A DNA stretch of 64,000 nucleotides from Conus ventricosus (taxonomy: Eukaryota; Mollusca; Gastropoda; Neogastropoda; Conidae): positions 55,742,636 through 55,806,635 of the forward strand of contig CM031618.1 of the NCBI GenBank assembly GCA_018398815.1, read 5' to 3'. Shown here piece by piece: positions 11,520-19,560 of the stretch. Below the pieces are notes generated by a model, which saw nothing but the letters and a program-made list of their open reading frames with translations, was not told the origin of the DNA and made no database searches. Made by a program: the position numbers and the translations under genes. Positions within the stretch are counted from its first letter, which is position 1, and each line of letters starts with the position of its first letter.

Positions 11520-12468
11520 TTAAAGCGGAACTGTGTCTGGCGGAATTATCTGCAGTTCTTCTTTCACAAAAGATCTTTGAGGAGCTGGTTGTTTTGTTGT
11601 GTCAGTTTCTCGTAAATAATACACGGGCGGATTCATTTTTACAATTCTTTTTATTTCGTACGGGTCAACACTCCAAATTGGATCGGTTGCCCTGATGCGA
11701 GTGTCCCCTTCTGCTTCCCCCGGTAAATAAAGGTACCTTACTTTCAATCCAAACGGTAATAGTTTGCTGGGTGTACTGGAGTCTTCAGCAACATTTATTG
11801 TTTTCTTTTGATTGCTTGTACTGGTTTTAGCCCTTTAAATTCTTCATTATTCATTGCGCGCAAAACTGAGGGCAGTCTTCTAACCCATTCTGTGTTGCGA
11901 GAATTGTCAATCAGCTCTCTGTGATACTGGTAGGAGAAAAGTCTTTCGGCTAACTGTTTGTTAAAGTTTTCGACTAAAGCCTGTGATCTGTGAACTCCTG
12001 GAATGCCTCTTTTAATGGTAACTCTATGTTTTAACAATAATTGATTCACTTGGCCTTTAAATTCTTTTCCATCATCGACTTGAACCATGCGAGGGAAAGT
12101 TAAGGGGCCTCGCTGGTATATCAGCTGTATGGCAACAGCAACAGCAGAAGCACTCTTTTGTGTTAATGGCTCCGCATCTTTGTATCTTGAAGCCATGTCA
12201 ATGACTGTGAGTGCGTACTTAAATCTTTTTCGTCTAATCCTATCAGAGGGTAAATATAGAAGATCCATTTGATGGGTGTCGTTTGGAGTTGTATTGACAA
12301 AGTGTGGTCTCTGTATTCGTCTAGGTGCAGGTAAATAAATTTGCCAAATCGCTTGTTTAGATAACCATTCTTTTGCTGTTTGTTCACTGACACCCGTGCT
12401 TGGCTTAGCTTTTTAATTGCCGTGATTCCCTTCCAATATCCTTTTGGTGAATAATAGATTTTGTTCAT
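11520..12468 (-). CDS. Polinton rve-family integrase (DD35E), two frameshifts
   Basis: Inserts the element's ends into host DNA. The N-terminus (from 12,468) reads YYSPKGYWKG and a helical block, then changes frame near 12,395. The core, open from 12,268 to 11,795, holds the catalytic triad: D at residue 2 of that frame (in MDLLYLP), D65 (QVDDGKEF) and E100 (QALVENFNKQL). The D65-E100 spacing is exactly 35, as in retroviral integrases. The second conserved block is TVIDMASRYKDAEPL. Another one-base shift near 11,798 leads to the C-terminal SH3/chromo-like tail (VRYLYLPGEAEG, TDPIWSV, FVKEEL, PPDT) ending at 11,520. Total length, about 315 residues, fits the family. Its stop directly abuts the polymerase stop on the other strand. 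Confidence 0.88.
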
Positions 12469-12535
12469 TTTTTATTCAGCTGATATTATGTGCAACAAAA
12501 TACACAACAGTCATACCAACGACAATAAACCCCAT

Positions 12536-12882
12536 TTATTGCATCTTTTGTTTTTCTGATGGTTGATAAAAGTCACTGAATTTTGGTGGGGGCAATGTCT
12601 CGATTGGTTTGCCTGTTACAAGATAATATTGTTTTATTGCTTGATCAACATTTTTAAATGTGTAAGCTGCATGCCCTGTCTTTTCAGTGTGTCATTAATA
12701 AAATCTAACTGCTCAAGTCTCTGCCTTTCATAGGCGTCTTGTGCAGCTGCTAGTTGCTCCATAGCTTTGTTATGTCTTTTTCTCTCGCCGTCATTCCCCA
12801 GTTTACTAAATGCGAAATTACTTCCGCTAAAAGCAAGCGCATTAACCACAGCGCCGCCTATCATTATTGCGAGTGAAGCCAT
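12536..12882 (-). CDS. Small Polinton protein with N-terminal hydrophobic segment, one frameshift
   Basis: Starts MASLAIMIGGAVVNALAFSG, a hydrophobic Gly/Ala-rich segment, then a charged helix (ERKRHNKAMEQLAAAQDAYE, LDFINDTLKRQ). The frame stops at 12,634, but after a one-base shift near 12,680 codons continue to the TAA at 12,536-12,538 with YTFKNVDQAIKQYY and PPPKFSDFYQP. From memory, this two-part layout is typical of a recurrent Polinton protein. The total is about 115 residues. The ATG lies on the minus-strand box TTTATAAAAAATG. Function unknown; a small virion membrane protein is possible. Confidence 0.7.
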
Positions 12883-12885
12883 TTT

Positions 12886-13137
12886 TTATAAATGTATTTT
12901 TTTTCTTACATATTTATATTGTCTGGAATTATTCCTTGCTTGACTAGAAAAATCTTTCGTGGCAACCGAAGCTGCAATGATAGCAATCAGCTTTGCTGAA
13001 TCCTCAAAGTCTAGTTTGCCAAGATCTGCTGGTTTAATTCTTAACAGGCTTTTACCAAGCATTGAGTATCCTACACTTAGTCCTCCAATAACAGCAGAAT
13101 GGTATACAAGGTTAGCAACAGTTTTTTCGGTGCTCAT
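12886..13137 (-). CDS. Small Polinton membrane protein, 83 residues
   Basis: Intact frame, ending 3 bases before the ATG of the next gene on the same strand. Two hydrophobic stretches (AVIGGLSVGYSMLG and LIAIIAASVA) flank the motif LGKLDFEDSAKL; the tail is Lys/Arg/Gln rich. From memory, similar 80-residue proteins with GGL.VGYSMLGK and GKLDFED recur in Polintons of cnidarians and molluscs. The start sits directly on TTTTATAAAAATG (minus strand), shared back to back with the gene at 13,174. Function unknown. Confidence 0.7.
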   Translation of the reverse strand: MSTEKTVANLVYHSAVIGGLSVGYSMLGKSLLRIKPADLGKLDFEDSAKLIAIIAASVATKDFSSQARNNSRQYKYVRKKIHL

Positions 13138-13173
13138 TTTTATAAAATAAAATAATTATAATTATTAAAAAAC
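13138..13173. promoter_or_regulatory. 36-bp AT-only divergent promoter region
   Basis: Separates the minus-strand start at 13,137 from the plus-strand ATG at 13,174. Nearly all A/T, with TTTATAAAATAAAATAATTA. A TATA-like box lies on each side. Confidence 0.45.
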
Positions 13174-13749
13174 ATGAACAGTGATGATCTCCTACAGCTA
13201 CAAGGCAGCCTAAACCTTCCTGAACTTATGAATGACCAAGCTGATGACCAAGCTATTATGCCCAAAAAGGAGAGGTTGTATTCTTTGGCAGCATGTGGGA
13301 AAACAAAACAGTTCCTCGGAACTGAATTCAGCATTGAACAGATTCAACAGATGTCTTCACAAGACATTATAAAGTATCATAACAGGTATGAAGCGCAGCT
13401 GGGGTCTAGAATGGTGAAAAGTGTGGGGCAAACGGTTCTTAGTTTGTACACTAAACTAGTCAGTAGATTTGCTCCCATTGATTCTGAACAAGATCTTACG
13501 TATGATTTAACGCAAGATCCAGTTTTAACAAAGTCATTAGAGTCTCTAGGGTGTGATTTATACTATAGATTTGGAACATTGTTATCGCCATTAATCATGG
13601 GATTAATAACTTTTAATCATATAGATTTTATTTCCCTTCAAAATGAACGATCTGGAAAATCAGCAGAATCAGAAAACACTGAATCAGGTGGAGAAAGTAA
13701 CCAAGCCAGAAAATCAGCAGAAAACGCTGAATCAGGTGGAGACCATTAA
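13174..13749 (+). CDS. Conserved Polinton protein of unknown function, 191 residues
   Basis: Intact frame from an ATG after the AT-rich divergent region. The conserved part is residues about 48-155, with EFSIEQIQQMSSQDIIKYHN, LGSRMVKSVGQTVLSLYTK and a hydrophobic segment GTLLSPLIMGLITFNH. The tail from about residue 158 is low complexity (SGKSAESENTESGGES) and lies in DNA that also encodes the start of the next gene. From memory, homologues occur in other invertebrate Polintons with a similar mid-protein motif. Function unknown. The predicted helices suggest a virion or assembly role, but that is a guess. Confidence 0.7.
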   Translation: MNSDDLLQLQGSLNLPELMNDQADDQAIMPKKERLYSLAACGKTKQFLGTEFSIEQIQQMSSQDIIKYHNRYEAQLGSRMVKSVGQTVLSLYTKLVSRFAPIDSEQDLTYDLTQDPVLTKSLESLGCDLYYRFGTLLSPLIMGLITFNHIDFISLQNERSGKSAESENTESGGESNQARKSAENAESGGDH

Positions 13750-14125
13750 AAATCCTGGGCGTGTTGAAGCGGGAAAAAAATTAGCAGAGTGGAACAGACA
13801 AAAAAAATTAATGTTACAGAATATGACTCATCATGAAAACATAACGCCGCCAACGCCAGAACAAGTTGATTCAATGCCAGCTATAAAAACTCCATGTGAT
13901 ACAAGGGCCCCAAAGTCTTCATTGAATATTGAACTTAAAACTGTTGTCATTTTTGGTGCTCTTGCTGCTGCTGGGGGCGGTTATTACGGTTATAAAATAT
14001 ATAAACAACGCTGGCAAAAACAAGAGCCCAAACAATCTCCACCGCTAAATACAGAAGCCGAACACAACAGCACGCCAAAACCGCCAATAACAAAGCATCA
14101 TTTTGATCCATTTCAAATGGAATAA
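13643..14125 (+). CDS. Conserved Polinton single-pass membrane protein, 160 residues
   Basis: The ATG at 13,643 lies inside the previous gene, in a different frame, giving a 107-base overlap. Residues 1-36 are Asn/Gln/Glu rich with an internal duplication (NQ.KTLNQVE twice). Then KNPGRVEAGKKLAEWNRQKK, a basic conserved block, then a Pro/Thr-rich linker, a transmembrane helix (TVVIFGALAAAGGGYYGYKI) and a polar tail. From memory, the KNP.RV.AGK.LAE block with a following TM helix recurs in Polintons. Expected to be expressed by leaky scanning or reinitiation; inference only. Confidence 0.68.
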   Translation: MNDLENQQNQKTLNQVEKVTKPENQQKTLNQVETIKNPGRVEAGKKLAEWNRQKKLMLQNMTHHENITPPTPEQVDSMPAIKTPCDTRAPKSSLNIELKTVVIFGALAAAGGGYYGYKIYKQRWQKQEPKQSPPLNTEAEHNSTPKPPITKHHFDPFQME

Positions 14126-14152
14126 TATTTTAAGAACTTAATTTTAAATTTT

Positions 14153-14171
14153 TTTATAAAAATAGATCATG
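14153..14171 (+). promoter_or_regulatory. TTTTTATAAAAATA box before the 72-aa gene
   Basis: Same TTTATAAAAA core as at the other starts, here 5-8 bases before the ATG at 14,169. Confidence 0.45.
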
Positions 14172-14387
14172 GCGTATTATAAAATGATGAAGTCAATAAA
14201 TAAAGACCTGGAGTCTATAAAAGACATTTCCATAGACCCGAATTGTAATCAATGCGGTTGCTTCGGATGTAAGACCTTCATTAAGATCTATGCAGAGAAC
14301 GCTGAGCAAGACATCCTCAACGATGACACGTTTTTTGAGGCGTGTGTGTACTATATTAGACATCTACTATTTAAGATAAAAACATAG
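14169..14387 (+). CDS. Small cysteine-motif protein, 72 residues, terminal gene of the element
   Basis: Not recognised. Seen: MAYYKMMKSINKDLE, then a tight cysteine cluster CNQCGCFGC (four cysteines in nine residues) at about residues 26-34, a fifth cysteine in FEACVYY, and a basic end (FKIKT). The cluster could bind a metal ion or form disulphides. It has its own TATA-like box and is the last gene before the terminal repeats. Confidence 0.55.
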   Translation: MAYYKMMKSINKDLESIKDISIDPNCNQCGCFGCKTFIKIYAENAEQDILNDDTFFEACVYYIRHLLFKIKT

Positions 14388-14399
14388 CTTGTATTTTTT

Positions 14400-14672
14400 T
14401 AATAATTATAAGATAACTTAATAAGAACTTGGTTGTACTTAAAGGATGACTTAATCAAGAACTTATCAAGAACTTGATCAAAAACTTATTAAGAACTTAA
14501 TTAAGAACTTGATCAAGAACTTATTAAAAACTTGGGGCAACTTAATTAAAAACTTAGAAGTAACTTAAGTAAGAACTTGGGGATAACTTGAGAATGACTT
14601 AAGGACAACTTAGAAGTAACTTAAGTAAGAACTTAAGAATAACTTGTTAAAAACTTAGAAGGAACTTGAGTG
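14400..14672. repeat. AAGAACTT-type short tandem repeats
   Basis: About 270 bases made of roughly twenty degenerate copies of (A)AGAACTT, often spaced by GATC, ATTA or AATT, for example AACTTAATTAAGAACTTG. The core is palindromic (AAGAACTT is close to AAGTTCTT on the other strand). It sits just outside the last gene, where Polintons carry terminal or subterminal repeats. Confidence 0.75.
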
Positions 14673-14673
14673 T

Positions 14674-14875
14674 GTGCATGCGTGGGTGGGGGGTGGGGCA
14701 GGTGGGGGTGGGGGGTGTGCATGCGTGGGGGCAGGACAAAACAAACAACAAACACAAACAAACAACAAACACACACAATAGACAGTCCGGGGGTGGGGGT
14801 GGGGGGACGTGCGTGCGTGGGGTGGGGGTGGGGGGACGTGCGTGCGTGGGGTGGGGGTGGGGGGAGCAGCCACCA
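14674..14875 (+). repeat. G-rich stretch with duplicated G-run block
   Basis: Runs such as GGGGTGGGGGTGGGGGGACG occur twice in tandem (about 14,790-14,868), and similar runs at 14,688-14,735 flank an AAACAAACAAC-rich core. Strongly G-quadruplex prone on this strand. Confidence 0.65.
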
Positions 14876-15046
14876 AGTGCATTTATCAAAAGCTTGATTT
14901 AATAAACAAGACAGTTGAATAAAGTACATTCTGTGGCCGCCCAAAGGCAGCCAAAAAAGTTGAAGCAGGACGTTGAAGCGAAGCAGTGAAGCCAGTAATC
15001 ACAGCAATATATACAAAGTCATGAAGTGCTTGGTGGAAATTCAAGG

Positions 15047-15361
15047 CAGTCAACTCTAAACAAACCCGACCGCTCCTGCATGAGCGGTATCTAAAAATAG
15101 ATCTTACGTCAGTGGTAGGCCTGCAGTGGTCTTACAGTCGCGCGCCAGCCAACTCTAAACAGCCCCGACCGCTCCTGCATGAGCGGTATCTAAAAATAGA
15201 TCTTACGTCAGTGGTAGGCCTGCAGCGCTTTCTAGGTCAATCAGGCGAGCTCGCCTGATTAACCCAGTATTGCTTGGGTGCTTTCTAGCCGGATCAATGC
15301 TGGCAAAATGCCAGGCCAGCAGTGAGCGGTATCTAAAAATAGATCTTACGTCAGTGGTAGG
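15047..15361 (+). promoter_or_regulatory. Three copies of a hairpin + MEF2-like + CRE-like cassette
   Basis: Two full copies (about 15,047-15,126 and 15,146-15,225, 99 bases apart) and one partial copy (about 15,312-15,361). Each full copy has a perfect 7-bp stem (ACCGCTC-CTGCAT-GAGCGGT), then CTAAAAATAG, which fits the MEF2 consensus, then TTACGTCA, which fits a CRE/ATF site, then GTGGTAGG. No transcript is evident nearby. Could be an enhancer or part of an unknown repeat. Confidence 0.5.
15239..15260. repeat. 22-bp perfect palindrome
   Basis: AATCAGGCGAG followed by CTCGCCTGATT, perfectly self-complementary, lying between the second and third hairpin cassettes. Confidence 0.85.
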
Positions 15362-15713
15362 ACGCTTGCAACTTGCTTTAGCAGAGTTACAGCAATTATG
15401 GCGGCTCTAATCGCCAGTAGTAGTACATCCGTCATTGTATATTTAGAGCATTTATATGAAGATAGTGCCGGCCACACACTACTCCTCTCCATACTAATAG
15501 ATGTACTAAGGTCTGCCTAACCCTATCTAGTTTGTTTGCCAGAACATTCAAAATCGCCATTCAGTTGCATAAGGGCACACTTAAAGGCAGATGAACTGGT
15601 TAGAATTAAAAAAGTAGAAAAGTATACACATCTTAATACACAGATCAGCCTGCCACATGAACTGAATCTGTAGTTAACAATCAATCAAGTCCAATACAAA
15701 CTGAGAACATTTT

Positions 15714-16025
15714 TTACTTGGGAGGGAACAGCAAAAATGTTTTAAATATAAGTTTTTTAGCATACAAATCAGCCGTGTAAGAAATGAACGCCATGTTTTT
15801 TAAACATGCTTTAGCTGTCTCAAGCCAGCCCCCAACAATCAACGCGTGATGGTTTGTTTTGCTTCGGCCAACTTTCAACAATGCAGCGCCATTTATTAGA
15901 TAAAGAACCATCTCATCAATAGTCAAACACGTATTAAAACTAGCTACATCTTGTTTCATTTCCTTGAACCAACAAACCTTTAAGATAGTCTCTCCGGTTT
16001 CACAACATGCTTCGCCTACCTTCAA
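15714..16025 (-). CDS. Unrecognised ORF, doubtful
   Basis: A 103-codon open frame with ordinary amino acid composition (contains CLTIDEMVLYLINGAALLKV and ALIVGGWLETAKACLKN). It begins at a TTG with no ATG near its start, so it may be an internal exon. It lies about 70 bases downstream of a second small minus-strand ORF (16,095-16,250). No family recognised. Could be a fragment of a mobile element. Confidence 0.25.
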   Translation of the reverse strand: MKVGEACCETGETILKVCWFKEMKQDVASFNTCLTIDEMVLYLINGAALLKVGRSKTNHHALIVGGWLETAKACLKNMAFISYTADLYAKKLIFKTFLLFPPK

Positions 16026-16094
16026 GACAACTACCAGTTAAGCGCAATGAAGAACAGAGAAAGAGGCGGCTCTCGCTGTATAGCGAGGAACGTG

Positions 16095-16250
16095 TTAGCA
16101 CACGCTCGCTGTGCGGGCAGACATGTGAATAGTTGGCTTGCCTTCACTGACTAACTCAACTAATTCTTTCAACAAATACTCTAACATGCAGTTAAAATAA
16201 AACTTATGGCCTCGAATAACAAACCTGTTCTTCAGTAACGTTTTAGCCAT
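16095..16250 (-). CDS. Unrecognised 51-residue ORF, doubtful
   Basis: ATG-initiated frame starting MAKTLLKNRFVIRGHKFYFN and containing LEYLLKELVELVSEGKP, with a plausible helical composition. It may be a first exon of the same unit as 15,714-16,025. No homology recognised. Confidence 0.25.
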   Translation of the reverse strand: MAKTLLKNRFVIRGHKFYFNCMLEYLLKELVELVSEGKPTIHMSARTASVC

Positions 16251-16564
16251 TTTAAAATAACACAATTAAAACACAGTGGTCACACCAGAGCGCAATCAAA
16301 ACACAGCCTTCTTTGTGCAGAGCTCCAACAACAATGACAGCCCCAGTTGTGTCGCGTGACAGCCTCAATCTGGTTTGTCGACGTGGCAATCTCGAATTTC
16401 TGATGCAACCCATTGCAACCCAACCGAGTGTGCTTCGTTTAAACAGCACAGGCTAGGTGCAAACTGCCGCGAGCCGTAAATTAAGTGATCAGATTTCAGC
16501 CCGTGTACAAAGTTTGTAGGTGGAAATTAGTCAGAAGAAGTGTGCGGATTTTATGTCATTTAAT

Positions 16565-16690
16565 TGAGAGAGAGAAAGAGTGTGTGTGTGTGTGTGTGGT
16601 CTGTCTGCCCGCCTCTCTGTCTGTCTGTCTGTCTCTCTCTGTCTCTCTCTTCTCTGTCTGTCTGCCAGTAATTCTCTCTCTCTCTTCCGC
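16565..16690 (+). repeat. GT and CT/CTGT microsatellites
   Basis: AGAG, then (GT)n, then repeated CTGTCTGT and CTCTCT runs. Confidence 0.8.
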
Positions 16691-16741
16691 CACAGGAAAA
16701 GGCGGCTTTTAGGCCACTTTCGCCCAAAAACTCGGTGGAGG

Positions 16742-17075
16742 GTGAAAGTGGCTTAGAGTCGGCCTTTCCCTGTTCTCTTCATGTCATCTATCCTACCAGC
16801 ACACAATGGCCTACTCTCCTCTGAAAGGTGGAATGGAATTTAATGTGCATGCAAGATTTTTAAAACGAGAATTCCTGCGTGCGTGATCCAGATTTATGGT
16901 CTCATCTGAAGAACTAGAAGGGGAGGGGAGGCTACACAGATTTTGATTCCTGAGAGAAAGGCTGTTTCAAACTTGTTGCTGCAAGTGGGACTTGAACCCA
17001 GGACCGTGGAACAACAGTTTAACGCACTTACCCACTGAGACATCCAGAATGAAGAGTCTTTTTGAGGAAGTAGTC
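16742..17075 (-). mobile_element. Diverged tRNA-headed SINE copy
   Basis: On the minus strand a tRNA-like head with A-box-like CTCAGTGGGTAAGTGC and B-box GGGTTCAAGTCCC (about 16,985-17,045) is followed by sequence similar to the body of the window's main SINE (DNA equivalent of ATCTTGCATGCACATTAAAT near 16,840-16,858 and a CTTCAGATGAGACCATAAAT block near 16,893-16,912). More diverged than the main family. Confidence 0.55.
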
Positions 17076-17194
17076 TTTGTAAATTTAGTGGAGAGAAGGA
17101 AGGAGAGAAATGTTTCATTAAAAAAAAGATAAAAAAAAGAAGCAGAAACAGAATTACTGGGCCGCCAAACAAAGGAACTAACTGCAAAACAAAC

Positions 17195-17612
17195 AACAGG
17201 TTTCGATCTTTAGGTCTTTTTCAGGCAGGATGAATAACATTGAAAATAATGTGAACAAAGGGCAAACAGGCAGTCAGTTCTTCCTCTCCTACTTGCATTA
17301 TTATCATTATTATTACTACAATCATGCTGTTATAACTGTCAGTTTTAGTAAAATGCCATCATTATTTTAGTTATTACAATTACCATTATTACTTCATTAT
17401 TATGATTTATTATTATTTATTTTAGCCAGTATCCTCTCTCCTTCAACATCCTCCCCTTTCAGTTCCATTCTATAGTTACAGTTGTTCCTCCAAAACCAAA
17501 TTCTGCACCCAGATTGAAGAGATAAGTGACTTTTTGTTAATCCTTTATTTTCATTGTTTTGAATGTCATTTATCCTTCCTGAAGAAGACCCAAAAGGTGG
17601 TGGAAACGTATC
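17195..17612. repeat. Inverted pair of CCTGAAGAAGACC-GAAA motifs
   Basis: A minus-strand copy at about 17,195-17,230 and a plus-strand copy at about 17,577-17,612 flank about 350 bases of AT-rich sequence with ATTATT runs. The same motif recurs at 21,870 (-), 61,420 (-), 61,590 (+) and 61,700 (+). Confidence 0.5.
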
Positions 17613-17741
17613 GTGTTTGTCATTTTAATGTATTTGTTCCTTCCTTTTGTGGCCCAGTAATTCGGGGAGGGAGGGGAGGGGGGGGGGGGGGGGGAGGGGG
17701 GTTGCTCCAGTTTCCGTTTCCATCTGCAGTCACTCCACTTT

Positions 17742-17793
17742 AAAACTTTCCATTTTCTTTCTTTCTTTCCATTTTCTTTCTTTCTTTCCATTT

Positions 17794-17824
<31 letters not shown>

Positions 17825-18218
17825 GCGTACGCAGGCTGATACTCCTGCGGGCACTGCCTGTATAGCCAGGCAGTGGAGTTTTGTGTGTATGACCCTTTTT
17901 TATCCCGCCATTAAGGCAGCCATACTCCATCTTCGGGGAAGGTGCATGCTATGTGTCACGTGTCATCCATACCAACGGCCAAACTGGCCTTCTCTTCCGA
18001 AAGTTGGTGATGGGATTTGACGTGTGTGCAAGATGTTATGCGTGCGTTCACACACGGAACCTCGGTTTATAGTCTCCTTCGAAGGACTATATGGGGAATG
18101 GAGTCAGAACCAATGTTAACTCCGAGGGAAAAATCCCCCTATTCGAACCCGCAACCCCAGGATCACGAGTCCGGCGCTCTACCAACTGAGCTATCCGGCC
18201 CCCCCCAAAACTTTCCAT
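17742..18218 (-). mobile_element. Full-length tRNA-headed SINE with 12-bp target site duplication
   Basis: Target duplication AAAACTTTCCAT at 17,742-17,753 and 18,207-18,218. On the minus strand: tRNA-like head (GGATAGCTCAGTTGGTAGAG; B-box-like GGTTGCGGGTTCGAA), a conserved body, then a 3' end ...CGTACGCAGAAAGAAAG with a (GAAA)n tail (17,754-17,822). The head resembles a Thr tRNA (anticodon-position CGT), an inference. Confidence 0.85.
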
Positions 18219-18279
18219 GAACAAGACACTGAACAGAAATTAGCTTTGGTAGAATGTGAATCTAGTAAAGATTTTTTTT

Positions 18280-18560
18280 TAAAAAGGAAAAAAAATGTTC
18301 CAGGAGAAAACAGTTCTTTTATAAGAAGGGAGTCTTTCTTGGGAGGTGAATTTTCTTATGACAAAAAAGAAAATGTTCCAAAAAGACAAGACTTCATTGG
18401 GAAGGTATATTTGGTGGGGGGGGGGGGGGGGGGGGGGTTAAATCATCTAAAGACAAGGAAGAAAATGTACCAGAGCGATAAGTTATTATAAGGGAAGTAA
18501 TCTTTCTTGCGAGGTTTTGCTGGAGACAAAGAGGAAAATGTTTCAGAAGCGCAAGTCATT
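18280..18560 (+). repeat. Degenerate ~80-95-bp tandem repeat with G22 tract
   Basis: The phrase GAAAATGTTCCA or variants recurs near 18,293, 18,371, 18,463 and 18,535. A run of 22 G lies at 18,416-18,437. No gene seen. Confidence 0.5.
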
Positions 18561-19217
18561 GAATCTTTGTTAGAAAATCTGATTGCGAAAAGAATAAAAG
18601 GTAAAAAAAAAAAAAAACCCACCTCTGTAATCTTTAACTGATGGGTGTGAATCGTTATTTGGAAGACCTTCATTGAGAGGTTTAGTAGTTATGCTTTTAC
18701 TCTTTTTTTCTCTCCTTGAGTGAATTTGATGGGAGTGTTTGGGGAATGAAGTGATGTATGTTGATGTAATCTTGAACAGCCATTTTACCAAAGTGTTCAT
18801 CAGTCTGCAGCATGTGTTTAAAATAGAGTAGTGATGTAAATGTTCATCCTCTGGTTCATTTTTGAGAAATGGCATTTGTTAACAAGTTTTATTGATGTGT
18901 ATTTGCATGAGCTCAGGAACAGACACAGTCACAAACATAGGTGCACAGACAAACACACACATGTGTGGATACCATTGAAAAAAGTATATGTAAAATATGT
19001 GTATACTTATTGCATCTTGCTCTCTCTCTTTCTGTCTGCCTGATTATATGTCTTATGTGTGCACACACACACTCAATACTAATGCACTTTCACATACAAA
19101 CATGTCTGTTAATTTTTTTAGTGTAGTTCACACATTCATGCAAAGTGATACTGATGTGCACATGCTGTTACACAAAAAGTTCCACACATACATGTACATT
19201 CACACACTGAAACAGGT
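18561..19217. other. Noncoding, nothing recognised
   Basis: AT-rich sequence with an A14-type tract and scattered CA dinucleotides. No convincing frame or repeat. Confidence 0.5.
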
Positions 19218-19240
19218 ATGCACACACACACACACACACT

Positions 19241-19271
<31 letters not shown>

Positions 19272-19275
19272 ACAT

Positions 19276-19336
<61 letters not shown>

Positions 19337-19383
19337 CACACACACACACACACACACACGTATGCACACACACACACAACAAT

Positions 19384-19448
<65 letters not shown>

Positions 19449-19468
19449 ACTCTCTCTCTGTCCCTGTC

Positions 19469-19542
<74 letters not shown>

Positions 19543-19560
19543 AGTCTCTCTCTCTCAGAG
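19218..19560 (+). repeat. (CA)n then (CT)n microsatellite
   Basis: About 230 bases of CACA with rare ATGCA interruptions, then about 90 bases of TCTC. All open frames over it are repeat artefacts. Confidence 0.95.

Larger units (their letters stand above)
1..14680. mobile_element. Polinton/Maverick-type element, partial (left end outside window)
   Basis: Seen: a compact gene array on both strands with a family B DNA polymerase, an rve integrase, a capsid-like protein and several small conserved proteins. Established: integrase plus protein-primed polymerase B in one element is the hallmark of Polintons/Mavericks and adintovirus-like elements. Inference: the element runs in from the left of the window and ends somewhere between the AAGAACTT repeats at 14.4-14.67 kb and about 15.4 kb. 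No terminal inverted repeat can be tested because the left end is missing. A packaging ATPase and a capsid protease were not found. Several genes carry single-base frameshifts, and 4,018-11,235 is of very poor base quality. Confidence 0.88.
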
